Shown here one piece after another: positions 26,847-35,569 of a stretch of 64,000 nt of DNA (position 1 is the stretch's first letter; every line of letters begins with the position of its first letter). The notes under the pieces are model-generated. The model was not told the DNA's origin. It saw only the letters and a list, made by a program, of their open reading frames with translations, and searched no databases. Both the position numbers and the translations under genes were made by a program. Source of the DNA: Algoriphagus sp. TR-M9. Lineage in GTDB: Bacteria > Bacteroidota > Bacteroidia > Cytophagales > Cyclobacteriaceae. The stretch spans positions 2,737,001 through 2,801,000 of the forward strand of contig NZ_CP115160.1 of assembly GCF_027594545.1 (NCBI RefSeq). Reading direction: 5' to 3'.

Positions 26847-28415
26847 ATGAAATATATTCTTCTAGCTTTTTTGCTTTACTGCAACACCCTGATCGCCCAG
26901 GACAACGCTATAGTAAGGCAGTACAACAGTGACTCCACCCTAATGGCCACCGGTGTGCTTACCCAGTATAAGCGACAAGGACTTTGGAAGTATTACAACG
27001 CCAAAACCAATACCTTACTCACCGAAGGAACCTTCAAAGATGGGGTTAGGGATGGCACGTGGACCAGTTTTTACCCAGATGGAAAGCGAAATGTGGTTGC
27101 AGACTACCGAGACGGTAAGCTTTTTGGTCCCTCACAAGTGTACGATGCGGATGGAGCGCTGAAAAGGCAGATTGTATTTCAAGACTCAGTAATAGTAGGC
27201 AAATACACTGAATACTATGGGAGCACTGGAGTTCCGGACTATGTGGACCCTAAGCAGGTTTATCGTGAAGGGCAATACGAGAATAATATGAAAACCGGAC
27301 AATGGGTAGAATACCATGAGTTTGGGGAGTTGGCGGTACGGGAATACTATGAAAAAGGGCTGAGAAACGGCCCTTACTTAGAATACAGTCCTGAAGGAGA
27401 TTTGATCACTGAAGCCGTCTATAAGGACGGGAAACTGGAAGGGGCATTTAAGCGATATGCCTATTCCAATGCTGTGGTAGAAGAAGGGAATTATAAAAAT
27501 GGAGAAAAAATAGGTGAATGGAAGCGGTATTTCCCAGGTACCCGAACTGTAGCTGCTGAGGAGAGCTACGATGAAGATGGCAAGCGCATAGGCACATGGA
27601 AATATTATTATGAGAATAAACGAACCGCCAGAATTGAGAAATATGAGAACGGAATTGCTGTAGGAACCTGGCAGGAGTTCTTTCCAAATAAAAGCCTGGC
27701 AAAGCGTAAAATCTACGAACTAGGCGTCCCTGTGGGTGACTATGTGGAGTACCATGATACAGGCCAGGTTTCGGTAAAAGGCCAATATCAAAATGGAATG
27801 AAGACAGGCGTATGGAAAAGTTACCTTCCAGATGGCGAGCTGTATTCCGTAGGAGAGTATAGAAATGACATGAAAACCGGTCTTTGGAAGTATTTCAATA
27901 AAATCGGGATTCTCATCGCCGAAGGTGAATACTCCCTGGGTTTAGAAAAAGGTCAGTGGGTATATTATTATGATGGTGGGCAGCTCAAGTCAGTAGGCAG
28001 TTACAAGCTAGGAATGGAAGATGGTCTCTGGGGGCTTTTCTATGACAACAAACAACTCACCCAAGAAGAAACCTGGGACAATGGCCGATTGATGAACATC
28101 TCTGAATTCAATACCTACAACGGCAAAGACACCCTGGACAAGGGCACCTTGAAAGATGGAAATGGATCTAGGATCACCTATTACGTGACAGGCAAAAAAG
28201 AATCGGAAGGCAGTTATAAATCCGGCCGGGCTGAAGGAACCTGGATTTTCTACCATGAAAATGGCAGAAAGGCTTCTGAAGGACAAATGAAGGAAGGTAA
28301 AAAAGAAGGCCCTTGGAGATATTATAATCCTGCGGGGAGACTTGAAGACCTGATTAACTATAAAGCGGATGAAATCGTAGAAGATTACCCACAAACATTT
28401 ACTGACTTCAATTAG
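26847..28415 (+). CDS. Secreted MORN/YwqK-type repeat protein
   Basis: A 522-residue exported protein, nearly all repeats of the MORN-variant/YwqK type (G.W..Y...G.L..EG.Y..G), about 18-20 units, for example GQWVEYHEFGELAVREYYEK. Signal peptide MKYILLAFLLYCNTLIAQ is at the start chosen (26847); earlier ATGs at 26757 and 26820 are in frame but give longer N-terminal extensions. The repeats form a beta-solenoid of unknown target; related proteins are annotated as toxin-antitoxin 'YwqK' but that name is not evidence of a toxin here. The last repeats (about residues 430-510) are more degenerate. A 60-residue gene follows after 31 bases. Confidence 0.8.
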   Translation: MKYILLAFLLYCNTLIAQDNAIVRQYNSDSTLMATGVLTQYKRQGLWKYYNAKTNTLLTEGTFKDGVRDGTWTSFYPDGKRNVVADYRDGKLFGPSQVYDADGALKRQIVFQDSVIVGKYTEYYGSTGVPDYVDPKQVYREGQYENNMKTGQWVEYHEFGELAVREYYEKGLRNGPYLEYSPEGDLITEAVYKDGKLEGAFKRYAYSNAVVEEGNYKNGEKIGEWKRYFPGTRTVAAEESYDEDGKRIGTWKYYYENKRTARIEKYENGIAVGTWQEFFPNKSLAKRKIYELGVPVGDYVEYHDTGQVSVKGQYQNGMKTGVWKSYLPDGELYSVGEYRNDMKTGLWKYFNKIGILIAEGEYSLGLEKGQWVYYYDGGQLKSVGSYKLGMEDGLWGLFYDNKQLTQEETWDNGRLMNISEFNTYNGKDTLDKGTLKDGNGSRITYYVTGKKESEGSYKSGRAEGTWIFYHENGRKASEGQMKEGKKEGPWRYYNPAGRLEDLINYKADEIVEDYPQTFTDFN

Positions 28416-28446
28416 TTAGCCACACAACATCAAAACCTTAAAGAAC

Positions 28447-28629
28447 ATGTTTGGCTTATTTAAAAAGAAATCAGAGTTAGAAAGACTACAGAAAGTTTAC
28501 GCAGAGAAAATGTCGGAAGTGCACAAACTTTCCACCATAGACCGCAGAAAATCTGATGTAGCAGCGGCGGAAGCAGATGCAATAGCTCAAAAAATCGCTA
28601 TACTCCAGAATTCACAAAAATCCAATTAA
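28447..28629 (+). CDS. Lacal_2735 family small protein
   Basis: A 60-residue cytoplasmic protein, MFGLFKKKSELERLQKVYAE at its start, then a KLSTIDRRKSD segment and a helical ending EADAIAQKIAILQNSQ. This matches the short conserved Lacal_2735 family of Bacteroidota, function unknown; the amphipathic helices suggest a coiled coil. It may be co-transcribed with the MORN-repeat gene. Confidence 0.88.
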   Translation: MFGLFKKKSELERLQKVYAEKMSEVHKLSTIDRRKSDVAAAEADAIAQKIAILQNSQKSN

Positions 28630-28934
28630 ATGCATTTCGAATACATTTATTTGATTTTCAGTAAAATATACTTACATTCAATGACTATTTGATATAACCG
28701 TAGGACTTTTTTGACTAAACGTTTATTTAAGGGTGATTGAGCTACGGAAATGACTACTATTTTTAGAGCCTGGGATTATTCCCAGGCTTTTTTTTGAAAC
28801 GACCACTGTTTTCTCTCTCGTACTTGCAGAAAATGTTACAGGCTTGACCTGCTTCAGGCAAGTCCCCCGTAAGTTACATGCCGGGAGTTGCTTCTACTTT
28901 CAGCGCTGGATCAATTTCAGTGCTTCAATGTTTC
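28630..28934. other. Intergenic region
   Basis: This 305-base gap separates the Lacal_2735 gene from the convergent cupin gene. It contains a strong terminator at 28766-28795 and a weaker GC-rich hairpin around 28843-28862. No tRNA-like or coding signal was found. Confidence 0.7.
28766..28795 (+). terminator. Rho-independent terminator after the Lacal_2735 gene
   Basis: An 8-bp stem (gcctggga with tcccaggc), a 4-base loop and eight T. It lies 137 bases past the stop, so the transcript has a long 3' untranslated end. Confidence 0.85.
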
Positions 28935-29456
28935 TTACTTTCTGGAGTAATCATCTGAAACTCTCACAATATCCTCCTCATTAGATGGGTTTTCAGGATC
29001 TACATGCATCCAGATCTCAGCTACTATTCCCCAGTTTTCACGACCTACGAGGCGATGTCGCTCGCCTTGCTTGAGGGAAATCGTCTGCCCTTTCATCATG
29101 GAAACTTGTTCTTGCTCCTCATCAGTTTCACTTCTCACTAGCCCCGCCTCACCTTCTATAAGCTTCCAAAGCTCAGCTCTCCTGAAATGGTATTGCCATG
29201 AAAGCCTAGCTGATGGTGCTACTATCAGAAACTTAGGACTAAGCTTCTGTTGCAATTGCTGTTCAGACAGAGACACTTCATCAAAAAAACTTTCCCGAAA
29301 AGATCTGATCTGGCTTTCATCCAAAACAAAAAAACCACCCCAAGGCCTAGTTTTATCTACCTGGGAGATTCTAAAGCCCTTGTCTTTCAGATACTCCTCC
29401 ACCTTCAAAAATACCTCGTCCTTACTTAGGCCAGCATTGATATCAATCACAGTCAT
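28935..29456 (-). CDS. Cupin, mannose-6-phosphate isomerase type II-like
   Basis: A 173-residue cupin resembling the C-terminal domain of mannose-1-phosphate guanylyltransferase/mannose-6-phosphate isomerase (ManC/AlgA) and stand-alone phosphoheptose/phosphomannose-type cupins. The markers are RPWGGFFVLDE (about 37-47), the metal-site segment YHFRRAELWKLIEGEAGL (about 88-105) and the terminal SNEEDIVRVSDDYSRK. Compared with ManC, the usual HxH metal pair is reduced: YHFRRAE keeps one His, so a functional metal site needs checking. It is monocistronic and divergent from the ROK regulator. Isomerase activity is inferred only. Confidence 0.75.
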   Translation of the reverse strand: MTVIDINAGLSKDEVFLKVEEYLKDKGFRISQVDKTRPWGGFFVLDESQIRSFRESFFDEVSLSEQQLQQKLSPKFLIVAPSARLSWQYHFRRAELWKLIEGEAGLVRSETDEEQEQVSMMKGQTISLKQGERHRLVGRENWGIVAEIWMHVDPENPSNEEDIVRVSDDYSRK

Positions 29457-29600
29457 AAATTATGCTTTTTTATATTCCCCAAAAATACAGAAATAGACAG
29501 AAAAATAAATTATTAAAAATCTATTCACATTTTCAATCTTTTCTCGAAATCATACTGCCAATAGTAAAAATTTCTTGCTATTTTGGCTAACCGTAAAATG

Positions 29601-29630
29601 TTAGCTTATTTTTTTAAATAAGTAAGCTAA
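29601..29630. promoter_or_regulatory. Inverted repeat upstream of the ROK regulator, candidate operator
   Basis: An 8-bp perfect inverted repeat (TTAGCTTA at 29601-29608 and TAAGCTAA at 29623-29630) with a 14-base AT-rich spacer, 42 bases before the start codon. ROK repressors commonly bind AT-rich palindromes of similar layout, so autoregulation is possible. No T-tract terminator is formed on the plus strand. Confidence 0.5.
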
Positions 29631-29672
29631 AAAAAACAGAACAACAATAAACATTCAAGCTCAACCCAACCT

Positions 29673-30920
29673 ATGCACCTAATCAATCCTCAAGCTGTAA
29701 TCGACAAAATGGAAGGGGTAGTAGAAATCAAAAGCTACCTCAATAAAATAAAAATCATCAAGAACCTCTACCTAAAAGGTGCAAATACAGCCAGCGAAAT
29801 CTGTGCTGAAGTAGGAATATCCCTTCCTACAGTCAATTCTTTGCTTGGAGACTTGATGTCCAGTGGCGAAGTAATCAAACATGGAAGAGCAGAATCCCAA
29901 GGTGGCAGAAAGCCAGACCTTTATCGTCTCGCCGAAGACGCATTTTATGTACTTTCGGTAGATCTCTCCAAGTTTAAAATGAACCTCGCGCTCTATTCCT
30001 GCACGCACGAATTGGTTTCTGAAAAAGAGAGCCATCAGGTCACTCTTGATAACGAACAGGAAACCTTTGACCAAGTCTGTGCACACATCGATACATTTTT
30101 ACAAAATTGCGGCAAACCTGCAGACAAAATCATCGCGATTGGCTTTTCCATGCCCGGCTTGGTAGATTCTGTTGGTGGAGTTAACTACACCTATTTCAAA
30201 GTTGGCAATAAAACCCTGCTGGAGACTCTGGAAGAAAGATTTCAGAAAAAAGTATTTCTGGAGAATGATGCAAGAGCCATGACTTTGGCAGAATTTAAGT
30301 TTGCTACCGACCATCATCATAAAAATGTATTAGGCTTATTTATAGGCTGGGGCATTGGTCTGGGTATAATCATAGATGGTAAAATTTACCAAGGAGCCTC
30401 AGGATTTGCCGGAGAGTTCAGTCACTCGCCGATTTTTGAGTCTAGAGATGTTTCCTGTATCTGCGGCAAAAAAGGTTGCCTGGAAGCTGTAGCTTCTGGT
30501 ACAGCCATCGTGAAAATGGCCGAGGAGGCGATCAAGCTGGACAAAGACAGCATTTTAGCACGATTGGCACGAAATAAAGAAGGAAGCATCATGCCCGATC
30601 TCGTGGTGGAAGCGGCCCTTTCGGGAGATCAAAGAGCCATCACTATACTGTCTGAGGCAGGTTTGGATCTAGGGCGGGGAATTTCTATTTTAATTCAAAT
30701 ACTGAATCCGGAATTAATCATCATTGGGGGATCAGTGGCAGAAGCAAATCAATACTTGATCACCCCTATACAGCAAGCATTAAATATTTATAGTATGGCT
30801 AAGTCCCGCGAGAACTCCAAACTCGCCCTTTACCAACTAGGTGAGGATGTAGGACTTCTAGGGGGAGTAGCTGTAGTCAATGAGAAGCTATTTGAAGAAC
30901 TGATCAACCCGGTCAGTTAA
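29673..30920 (+). CDS. ROK-family transcriptional regulator (NagC/XylR type)
   Basis: A 415-residue repressor with an N-terminal winged helix-turn-helix (about residues 15-75, with ANTASEICAEVGISLPTVNS) and a C-terminal ROK sugar-kinase-like domain. The zinc-binding motif CICGKKGCLEA (Cys262, Cys264, Cys269) with an upstream His (FAGEFSHSP, His251) is complete, and GWGIGLGIIIDG binds sugar or nucleotide. These proteins sense a sugar or sugar phosphate and lose DNA affinity. The start is ATG 29673. It is the first gene of the plus-strand locus (VCBS protein, PAP2-type enzyme, sulfatase), 24 bases before the VCBS gene, and probably controls the whole accessory region. Confidence 0.88.
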   Translation: MHLINPQAVIDKMEGVVEIKSYLNKIKIIKNLYLKGANTASEICAEVGISLPTVNSLLGDLMSSGEVIKHGRAESQGGRKPDLYRLAEDAFYVLSVDLSKFKMNLALYSCTHELVSEKESHQVTLDNEQETFDQVCAHIDTFLQNCGKPADKIIAIGFSMPGLVDSVGGVNYTYFKVGNKTLLETLEERFQKKVFLENDARAMTLAEFKFATDHHHKNVLGLFIGWGIGLGIIIDGKIYQGASGFAGEFSHSPIFESRDVSCICGKKGCLEAVASGTAIVKMAEEAIKLDKDSILARLARNKEGSIMPDLVVEAALSGDQRAITILSEAGLDLGRGISILIQILNPELIIIGGSVAEANQYLITPIQQALNIYSMAKSRENSKLALYQLGEDVGLLGGVAVVNEKLFEELINPVS

Positions 30921-30944
30921 ATTATCCCAAAGTACAAATACCTT

Positions 30945-33900
30945 ATGCGTAATTATCCTGTCTACCGACTAGTACTGCTAATGCTCACATTAGCCATTTC
31001 ACCTTTTGGAACAGGCTTAATTGCTCAGCAGTATAAAGGAAATTTTGAAAAAATCTCTAGCCGTAAATCCAAAATCAACTTCAAAAACCAACTAAAAGAA
31101 GATGAGGAAAATAACATTCTCCGCTATGAGTATTTTTACAATGGCGGTGGTGTAGCAGTAGGAGACCTGGATAATGACGGGTTAGAGGATGTCTTTTTCA
31201 CAGGGAACATGGCTTCAAACAAAGTTTACAAAAACCTAGGTAACTGGAAGTTTGAAGATAAAACCAAGGAAGCCGGGCTAGCGGGTAAGGACACCTGGAC
31301 TACCGGAGTGAGTATGGCGGATGTGAATGGAGATGGTCTTTTGGACATATATGTTTGTTATTCCGGTAAGGGAGCCCCGTCTGATCGTGCCAATGAGCTT
31401 TGGGTCAATAATGGAGACTTTACATTTACTGAACTGGCGCAGAGCTATGGATTAGATGATAAATCCAACTCAACGCAGGCATTATTTTTTGATTTTGACA
31501 GGGATGGAGATCTGGACATGTACCTGCTCAATCATAATATCGAAGTCATAAATGAACTGGAATTTAGCGATGTAAAAAACGAAAGACACCCCTATGCCGG
31601 AGATAAACTCTATAGAAATGACGGAGGAAAATTCACCGATATCAGTGAAAAAGCTGGGATCAAAGGATCAGCACTAGGATTTGGACTTGGAGTAATCTCC
31701 TCCGATATCAATCAAGATGGATGGCCGGATATCCTGGTGACCAATGATTACATAGAGCCCGATTACCTCTATATCAACAATGGTGATGGAACATTCACAG
31801 ATCAGCTAAAAGAATATTTCAGTCATATCTCGCATTTCTCCATGGGAGCTGACATTTCAGATGTAAATAATGATGGAAAACCAGACATCTATACGCTAGA
31901 TATGCTTCCGGAGGATAATGAGCGTCAAAAACTGCTCTATGGCCCTGAAAACTATGAGCACTACGCATTAATGATCAAAGAAGGGTTTTATCATCAGAAT
32001 ATGCGTAACATGCTACAACTGAATCAGGGAAATGGACTTTTCTCAGAGGTGGGGCAGCTTTCTAAAATATCAAATAGCGATTGGAGCTGGTCAGCACTTT
32101 TTTTTGATGCTACGAATAATGGGCAAAAAGACCTTTTTATTACCAATGGATATTTTCGGGATTACACTAATAGAGATTTTTTGAAGTACAAAGGAGACTA
32201 TTACTTCAAGCAAGCTATTGCGAATGAAAAAGCTGACACCTTACATCTGGTGACCTCGATGACCTCTACTCCTATTCACAACTATTTTTTCGAAAATACA
32301 GGAGAACTAAACTTTATGGATCAATCTATTTCTTGGGGTTTTGAAGAAAAAGGTTTTTCCAGCGGAGCTGCATACGCCGACCTGGACAATGACGGTGACC
32401 TAGACCTAGTAGTGAATAATATCAATGAGGCTGCTTCTATCTATGAAAACAAAAGTTCCACAGGAAATTGGCTCCAACTCTCTCTGGTGGATCATTCAAA
32501 CAATTCCTTTGCTATAGGAGCAAAAGTAGAAGTTTTCACAGGAGAGGAAAACCAATCCCTAGAGCTTCAAACCGTACGAGGATTTCAATCCTCAGTAAGT
32601 CCAAGACTACATTTTGGATTAGGAGAAGTCAAAACAGTTCCTTCGATTCAAATCATTTGGCCGGACGGCGCTGAACAAGTCCTGACTGACATTCCCGCCA
32701 ATCAGCATTTAACTGTTAGGCGAGCAAGCAGCCCTTCTTCCTCCCCACAAGAAAAACCCTCACCTCTTCTGGACCCAAGTGATTTTGCCCCGGAATACTC
32801 CTTTGGCGAAGCCTCTTTTAATGACTTCAAGCGACAGCCTCTGATGCTTACTATGCCTAGCTATATCAGTCCTGTCATGGCTACAGGCGATCTGAATGCT
32901 GATGGCAACCCAGAAATCTTTATCGGTGGATCAAAGGGCAATGCTGGAAAAATAATGTCTTATATCCATGGAAAATGGGAAGTGTATACAGGCTTCAAGT
33001 CCGCTAGTGAATTTACAGATGCAGCTGTGATTTTTGAGGACTTTAACGGAGACGGTTATCAAGATCTTTTTGTGGGCAGTGGTGGCTATCACGATTACAT
33101 AGGCTCAGACGAGGCATTGGTTGACCGCCTGTATATCAACGACGGCTCCGGCAAACTGTCAAGAATTCTTTCATTTCCTGATTATAAATTCAGTACGGGA
33201 TCTGCCGTTGCCATAGATGCGAATGCTGATGGAAAGATGGACCTTTTCGTAGGTGGTAAATTAATTCCTGGACGTTACCCCATTATTCCTGAGAGTAAGC
33301 TTTTAATCAATGATGGGGAGGGCAATTTCACAGATCAGACAAACAGCTACTTGCCTAATGGCGGCAAACTTGGGATGATTACAGCTGTGGAAAAAATTGA
33401 TCTAAATGAGGATGGCAGACAGGACTTAGTACTCGCAGGCGAATACATGCCAATCACTTTCTTGATAAATTCTGGAAACACGTTTGTCGACCAAACTTCC
33501 ATGTATTTTGACTCGCCAATCTCTGGCTGGTGGAACACCCTTGCAAAAGCTGATCTGGACGGTGACGGAGACCTTGACCTGATTGCGGGGAACTTTGGGC
33601 TTAATTCGCAGTTTGAAGTGGATGGAGAAAAAATCCTTCGCCTTTATTCGGCAGATTTTGATAATAATGGTTCCATAGATCCGATTCTGGAATGCTTCGT
33701 AGCAGATAATATGTACCCTTACCCCAGTCGTGATGAACTGCTCGACCAGATGGCTAGTATGCGAAGCAAATTCACAGATTATGCATCCTACTCCAAAGCT
33801 ACCATGAGTGATTTATTTTCTGATCAAGCTTTAGAAGAAGCCGAAAAACTGGAAGTAAACACCTTAGAATCAATTACATTAATAAACAATCGCGGCAACT

Positions 33901-34226
33901 TCACCATACAAAACCTACCTAGAATCGCCCAATCCTTCCCCATATACAGCGTTTTACCTTATGATTTAAATCGGGATGGCAAGACAGATTTAATAGTGGG
34001 TGGAAATCAATCCCATACCCGAATCAGAATCGGGAAAATGGACGCGGGACTAGGTCTTGTATTACTGGGGGATGGCAAAGGGAACTTTAGACCATTGAAT
34101 GCCACAGAGTCTGGCTTATCCGTCAAAGGAGACATCAAATCCATCCTTCCTATAGAAACAGATGAAGGAACTCAGATCCTTTTTGGAGTCAATCTAAAAC
34201 CTTTAGAAAGCTACAAAATACGATGA
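30945..34226 (+). CDS. FG-GAP/VCBS-repeat protein with ASPIC/UnbV domain (CRTAC1-like)
   Basis: A 1093-residue exported protein with a signal peptide (hydrophobic core near residues 8-24, cleavage near LIAQQ). The N-terminal half has FG-GAP/VCBS calcium-loop repeats such as DLDNDGLEDV, DVNGDGLLDI, DFDRDGDLDM, DINQDGWPDI and DVNNDGKPDI; an ASPIC/UnbV domain follows (about 525-605); a second set of repeats (DFNGDGYQDL, DANADGKMDL, DLDGDGDLDL, DLNRDGKTDL) fills the C-terminal half. This is a calcium-stabilised beta-propeller architecture, placed at the cell surface or periplasm, with no known catalytic residues. The last four bases overlap the PAP2-type enzyme's start codon, so the two are strongly coupled and may form a complex. 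Confidence 0.9.
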   Translation: MRNYPVYRLVLLMLTLAISPFGTGLIAQQYKGNFEKISSRKSKINFKNQLKEDEENNILRYEYFYNGGGVAVGDLDNDGLEDVFFTGNMASNKVYKNLGNWKFEDKTKEAGLAGKDTWTTGVSMADVNGDGLLDIYVCYSGKGAPSDRANELWVNNGDFTFTELAQSYGLDDKSNSTQALFFDFDRDGDLDMYLLNHNIEVINELEFSDVKNERHPYAGDKLYRNDGGKFTDISEKAGIKGSALGFGLGVISSDINQDGWPDILVTNDYIEPDYLYINNGDGTFTDQLKEYFSHISHFSMGADISDVNNDGKPDIYTLDMLPEDNERQKLLYGPENYEHYALMIKEGFYHQNMRNMLQLNQGNGLFSEVGQLSKISNSDWSWSALFFDATNNGQKDLFITNGYFRDYTNRDFLKYKGDYYFKQAIANEKADTLHLVTSMTSTPIHNYFFENTGELNFMDQSISWGFEEKGFSSGAAYADLDNDGDLDLVVNNINEAASIYENKSSTGNWLQLSLVDHSNNSFAIGAKVEVFTGEENQSLELQTVRGFQSSVSPRLHFGLGEVKTVPSIQIIWPDGAEQVLTDIPANQHLTVRRASSPSSSPQEKPSPLLDPSDFAPEYSFGEASFNDFKRQPLMLTMPSYISPVMATGDLNADGNPEIFIGGSKGNAGKIMSYIHGKWEVYTGFKSASEFTDAAVIFEDFNGDGYQDLFVGSGGYHDYIGSDEALVDRLYINDGSGKLSRILSFPDYKFSTGSAVAIDANADGKMDLFVGGKLIPGRYPIIPESKLLINDGEGNFTDQTNSYLPNGGKLGMITAVEKIDLNEDGRQDLVLAGEYMPITFLINSGNTFVDQTSMYFDSPISGWWNTLAKADLDGDGDLDLIAGNFGLNSQFEVDGEKILRLYSADFDNNGSIDPILECFVADNMYPYPSRDELLDQMASMRSKFTDYASYSKATMSDLFSDQALEEAEKLEVNTLESITLINNRGNFTIQNLPRIAQSFPIYSVLPYDLNRDGKTDLIVGGNQSHTRIRIGKMDAGLGLVLLGDGKGNFRPLNATESGLSVKGDIKSILPIETDEGTQILFGVNLKPLESYKIR

Positions 34227-35548
34227 AAAAACACCTATTTGGCTTCTTTACTATATTTCTCTTAACCCAGCGGGCAATTGCTGTAGAAGAGAAAGTAGAT
34301 TGGCCAAAACTTTATGCAGAGCAGCTTTTTCACATTACGGAAGTCATGGTGACTGATGTGGCCAGCCCACCAGTAGCAGCAAGAATATACGCATACACTA
34401 CACTGGCCTCCTACATCATTACCAAAGAGTGTACAGGTGATTTTTCAAATAAGGAAATCCTCACTGAAACCTACCTTCAGAATTACGACTGGAGCATAAC
34501 GCATAGCCCACTCTCATCTCCTGAATTCAGCGCCATTTTAGCTATGCTCAAAGTAGGTCAGGCAATAATGCCATCGGGCTACCTACTGGAAGCGACGCAA
34601 AAAGAATGGATTGATCAAGCATTGAAAGACAAATTGGTCAGGAAGAAAAATCTAACTGAGCATGTAGAGCTAGCTAGTCAGGTAGCTGAAAAAGTTATGG
34701 AAATAGCCAAAAAAGATGGGTATCTACAGCTGTCAACTTTGACCCGGTATACCCCACAAAAAGGTGAAGGCTTCTGGTATCCAACTCCCCCAGCCTATAT
34801 TTCGGCGGTGGAGCCTGAGTGGAAAACGATCAAGCCATTTTTTATAAAAGACCTGAAGGAATATGACCCCGCTCCTATGGCTCCATTTGATATGAGCGAA
34901 GGAAGTTCATTTCATACCCAATTGATAGAGGTCTACCAAACCACAAACGAATTAAGCGATGAAAGAAAGCTGATAGCCAATTTTTGGGACTGCAATCCAT
35001 TCAAAGTTGAATTTTCAGGCCACATGGCTATTGGCGTCAAAAAGATTTCGCCAGGAGGCCATTGGATAGGAATCACTGGCATTGCTGCGCAAAAAGCAAA
35101 GCTTTCCTTTGCGGAAACTGCCTACATTCATGCGTTGGTGGGCATGACATTGCACGATGCTTTTATTTCCTGCTGGAAGGTAAAATATGATACAGACAGA
35201 ATCCGGCCCGAAACGGTCATTAACCAAAAAATAGATCAACGCTGGAGACCACTACTGCAGACGCCACCTTTCCCCGAATACACCTCTGGTCACTCGGTCA
35301 TTAGCCGGGCTTCGGCGGTGATTTTGACGGGGTATTTTGGAGATGATTTTGAATTCGTTGATAGCTCAGAAACCTACTTTGGCCTACCGGAAAGACCATT
35401 CCCATCTTTTCTTTATGCTTCTGAAGAAGCTGCTATTTCTCGCCTTTATGGGGGAATCCACTTTCGAGACGCTATAGAAGAAGGCGTAAAGCAAGGCGAA
35501 AAAATCGGTGATATGATTTGGACACAAGTCGCTCAAGCCAATAATTGA
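34223..35548 (+). CDS. Vanadium-haloperoxidase/PAP2-type enzyme, exported
   Basis: A 441-residue protein with a signal peptide (cleavage near AIAVE) and the vanadium haloperoxidase/PAP2 phosphatase fold. The oxyanion-site motifs are complete: KYDTDRIRP (Lys321, Arg328), YTSGHSV (Ser355, Gly356, His357) and SRLYGGIHFRDA (Arg407, His413). The same site holds vanadate in peroxidases and phosphate in phosphatases; motifs alone do not decide between them. Its length and helical N-terminal half suit the soluble bacterial haloperoxidase-like branch rather than membrane PAP2 enzymes. It overlaps the VCBS gene by four bases (ATGA) and precedes a sulfatase by 21 bases. It may modify an external aromatic, halide or phosphorylated substrate. 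Confidence 0.85.
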   Translation: MKKHLFGFFTIFLLTQRAIAVEEKVDWPKLYAEQLFHITEVMVTDVASPPVAARIYAYTTLASYIITKECTGDFSNKEILTETYLQNYDWSITHSPLSSPEFSAILAMLKVGQAIMPSGYLLEATQKEWIDQALKDKLVRKKNLTEHVELASQVAEKVMEIAKKDGYLQLSTLTRYTPQKGEGFWYPTPPAYISAVEPEWKTIKPFFIKDLKEYDPAPMAPFDMSEGSSFHTQLIEVYQTTNELSDERKLIANFWDCNPFKVEFSGHMAIGVKKISPGGHWIGITGIAAQKAKLSFAETAYIHALVGMTLHDAFISCWKVKYDTDRIRPETVINQKIDQRWRPLLQTPPFPEYTSGHSVISRASAVILTGYFGDDFEFVDSSETYFGLPERPFPSFLYASEEAAISRLYGGIHFRDAIEEGVKQGEKIGDMIWTQVAQANN

Positions 35549-35569
35549 TCTTAGAAACCACATTATACA

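Noticed and set aside
26847-28415. Toxin-antitoxin module suggested by the YwqK-type name
   Set aside because: The protein is a secreted repeat protein; no toxin gene lies beside it.
28766-28795. Possible tRNA or small RNA hairpin
   Set aside because: It is a simple stem-loop followed by T residues; no cloverleaf can be drawn around it.
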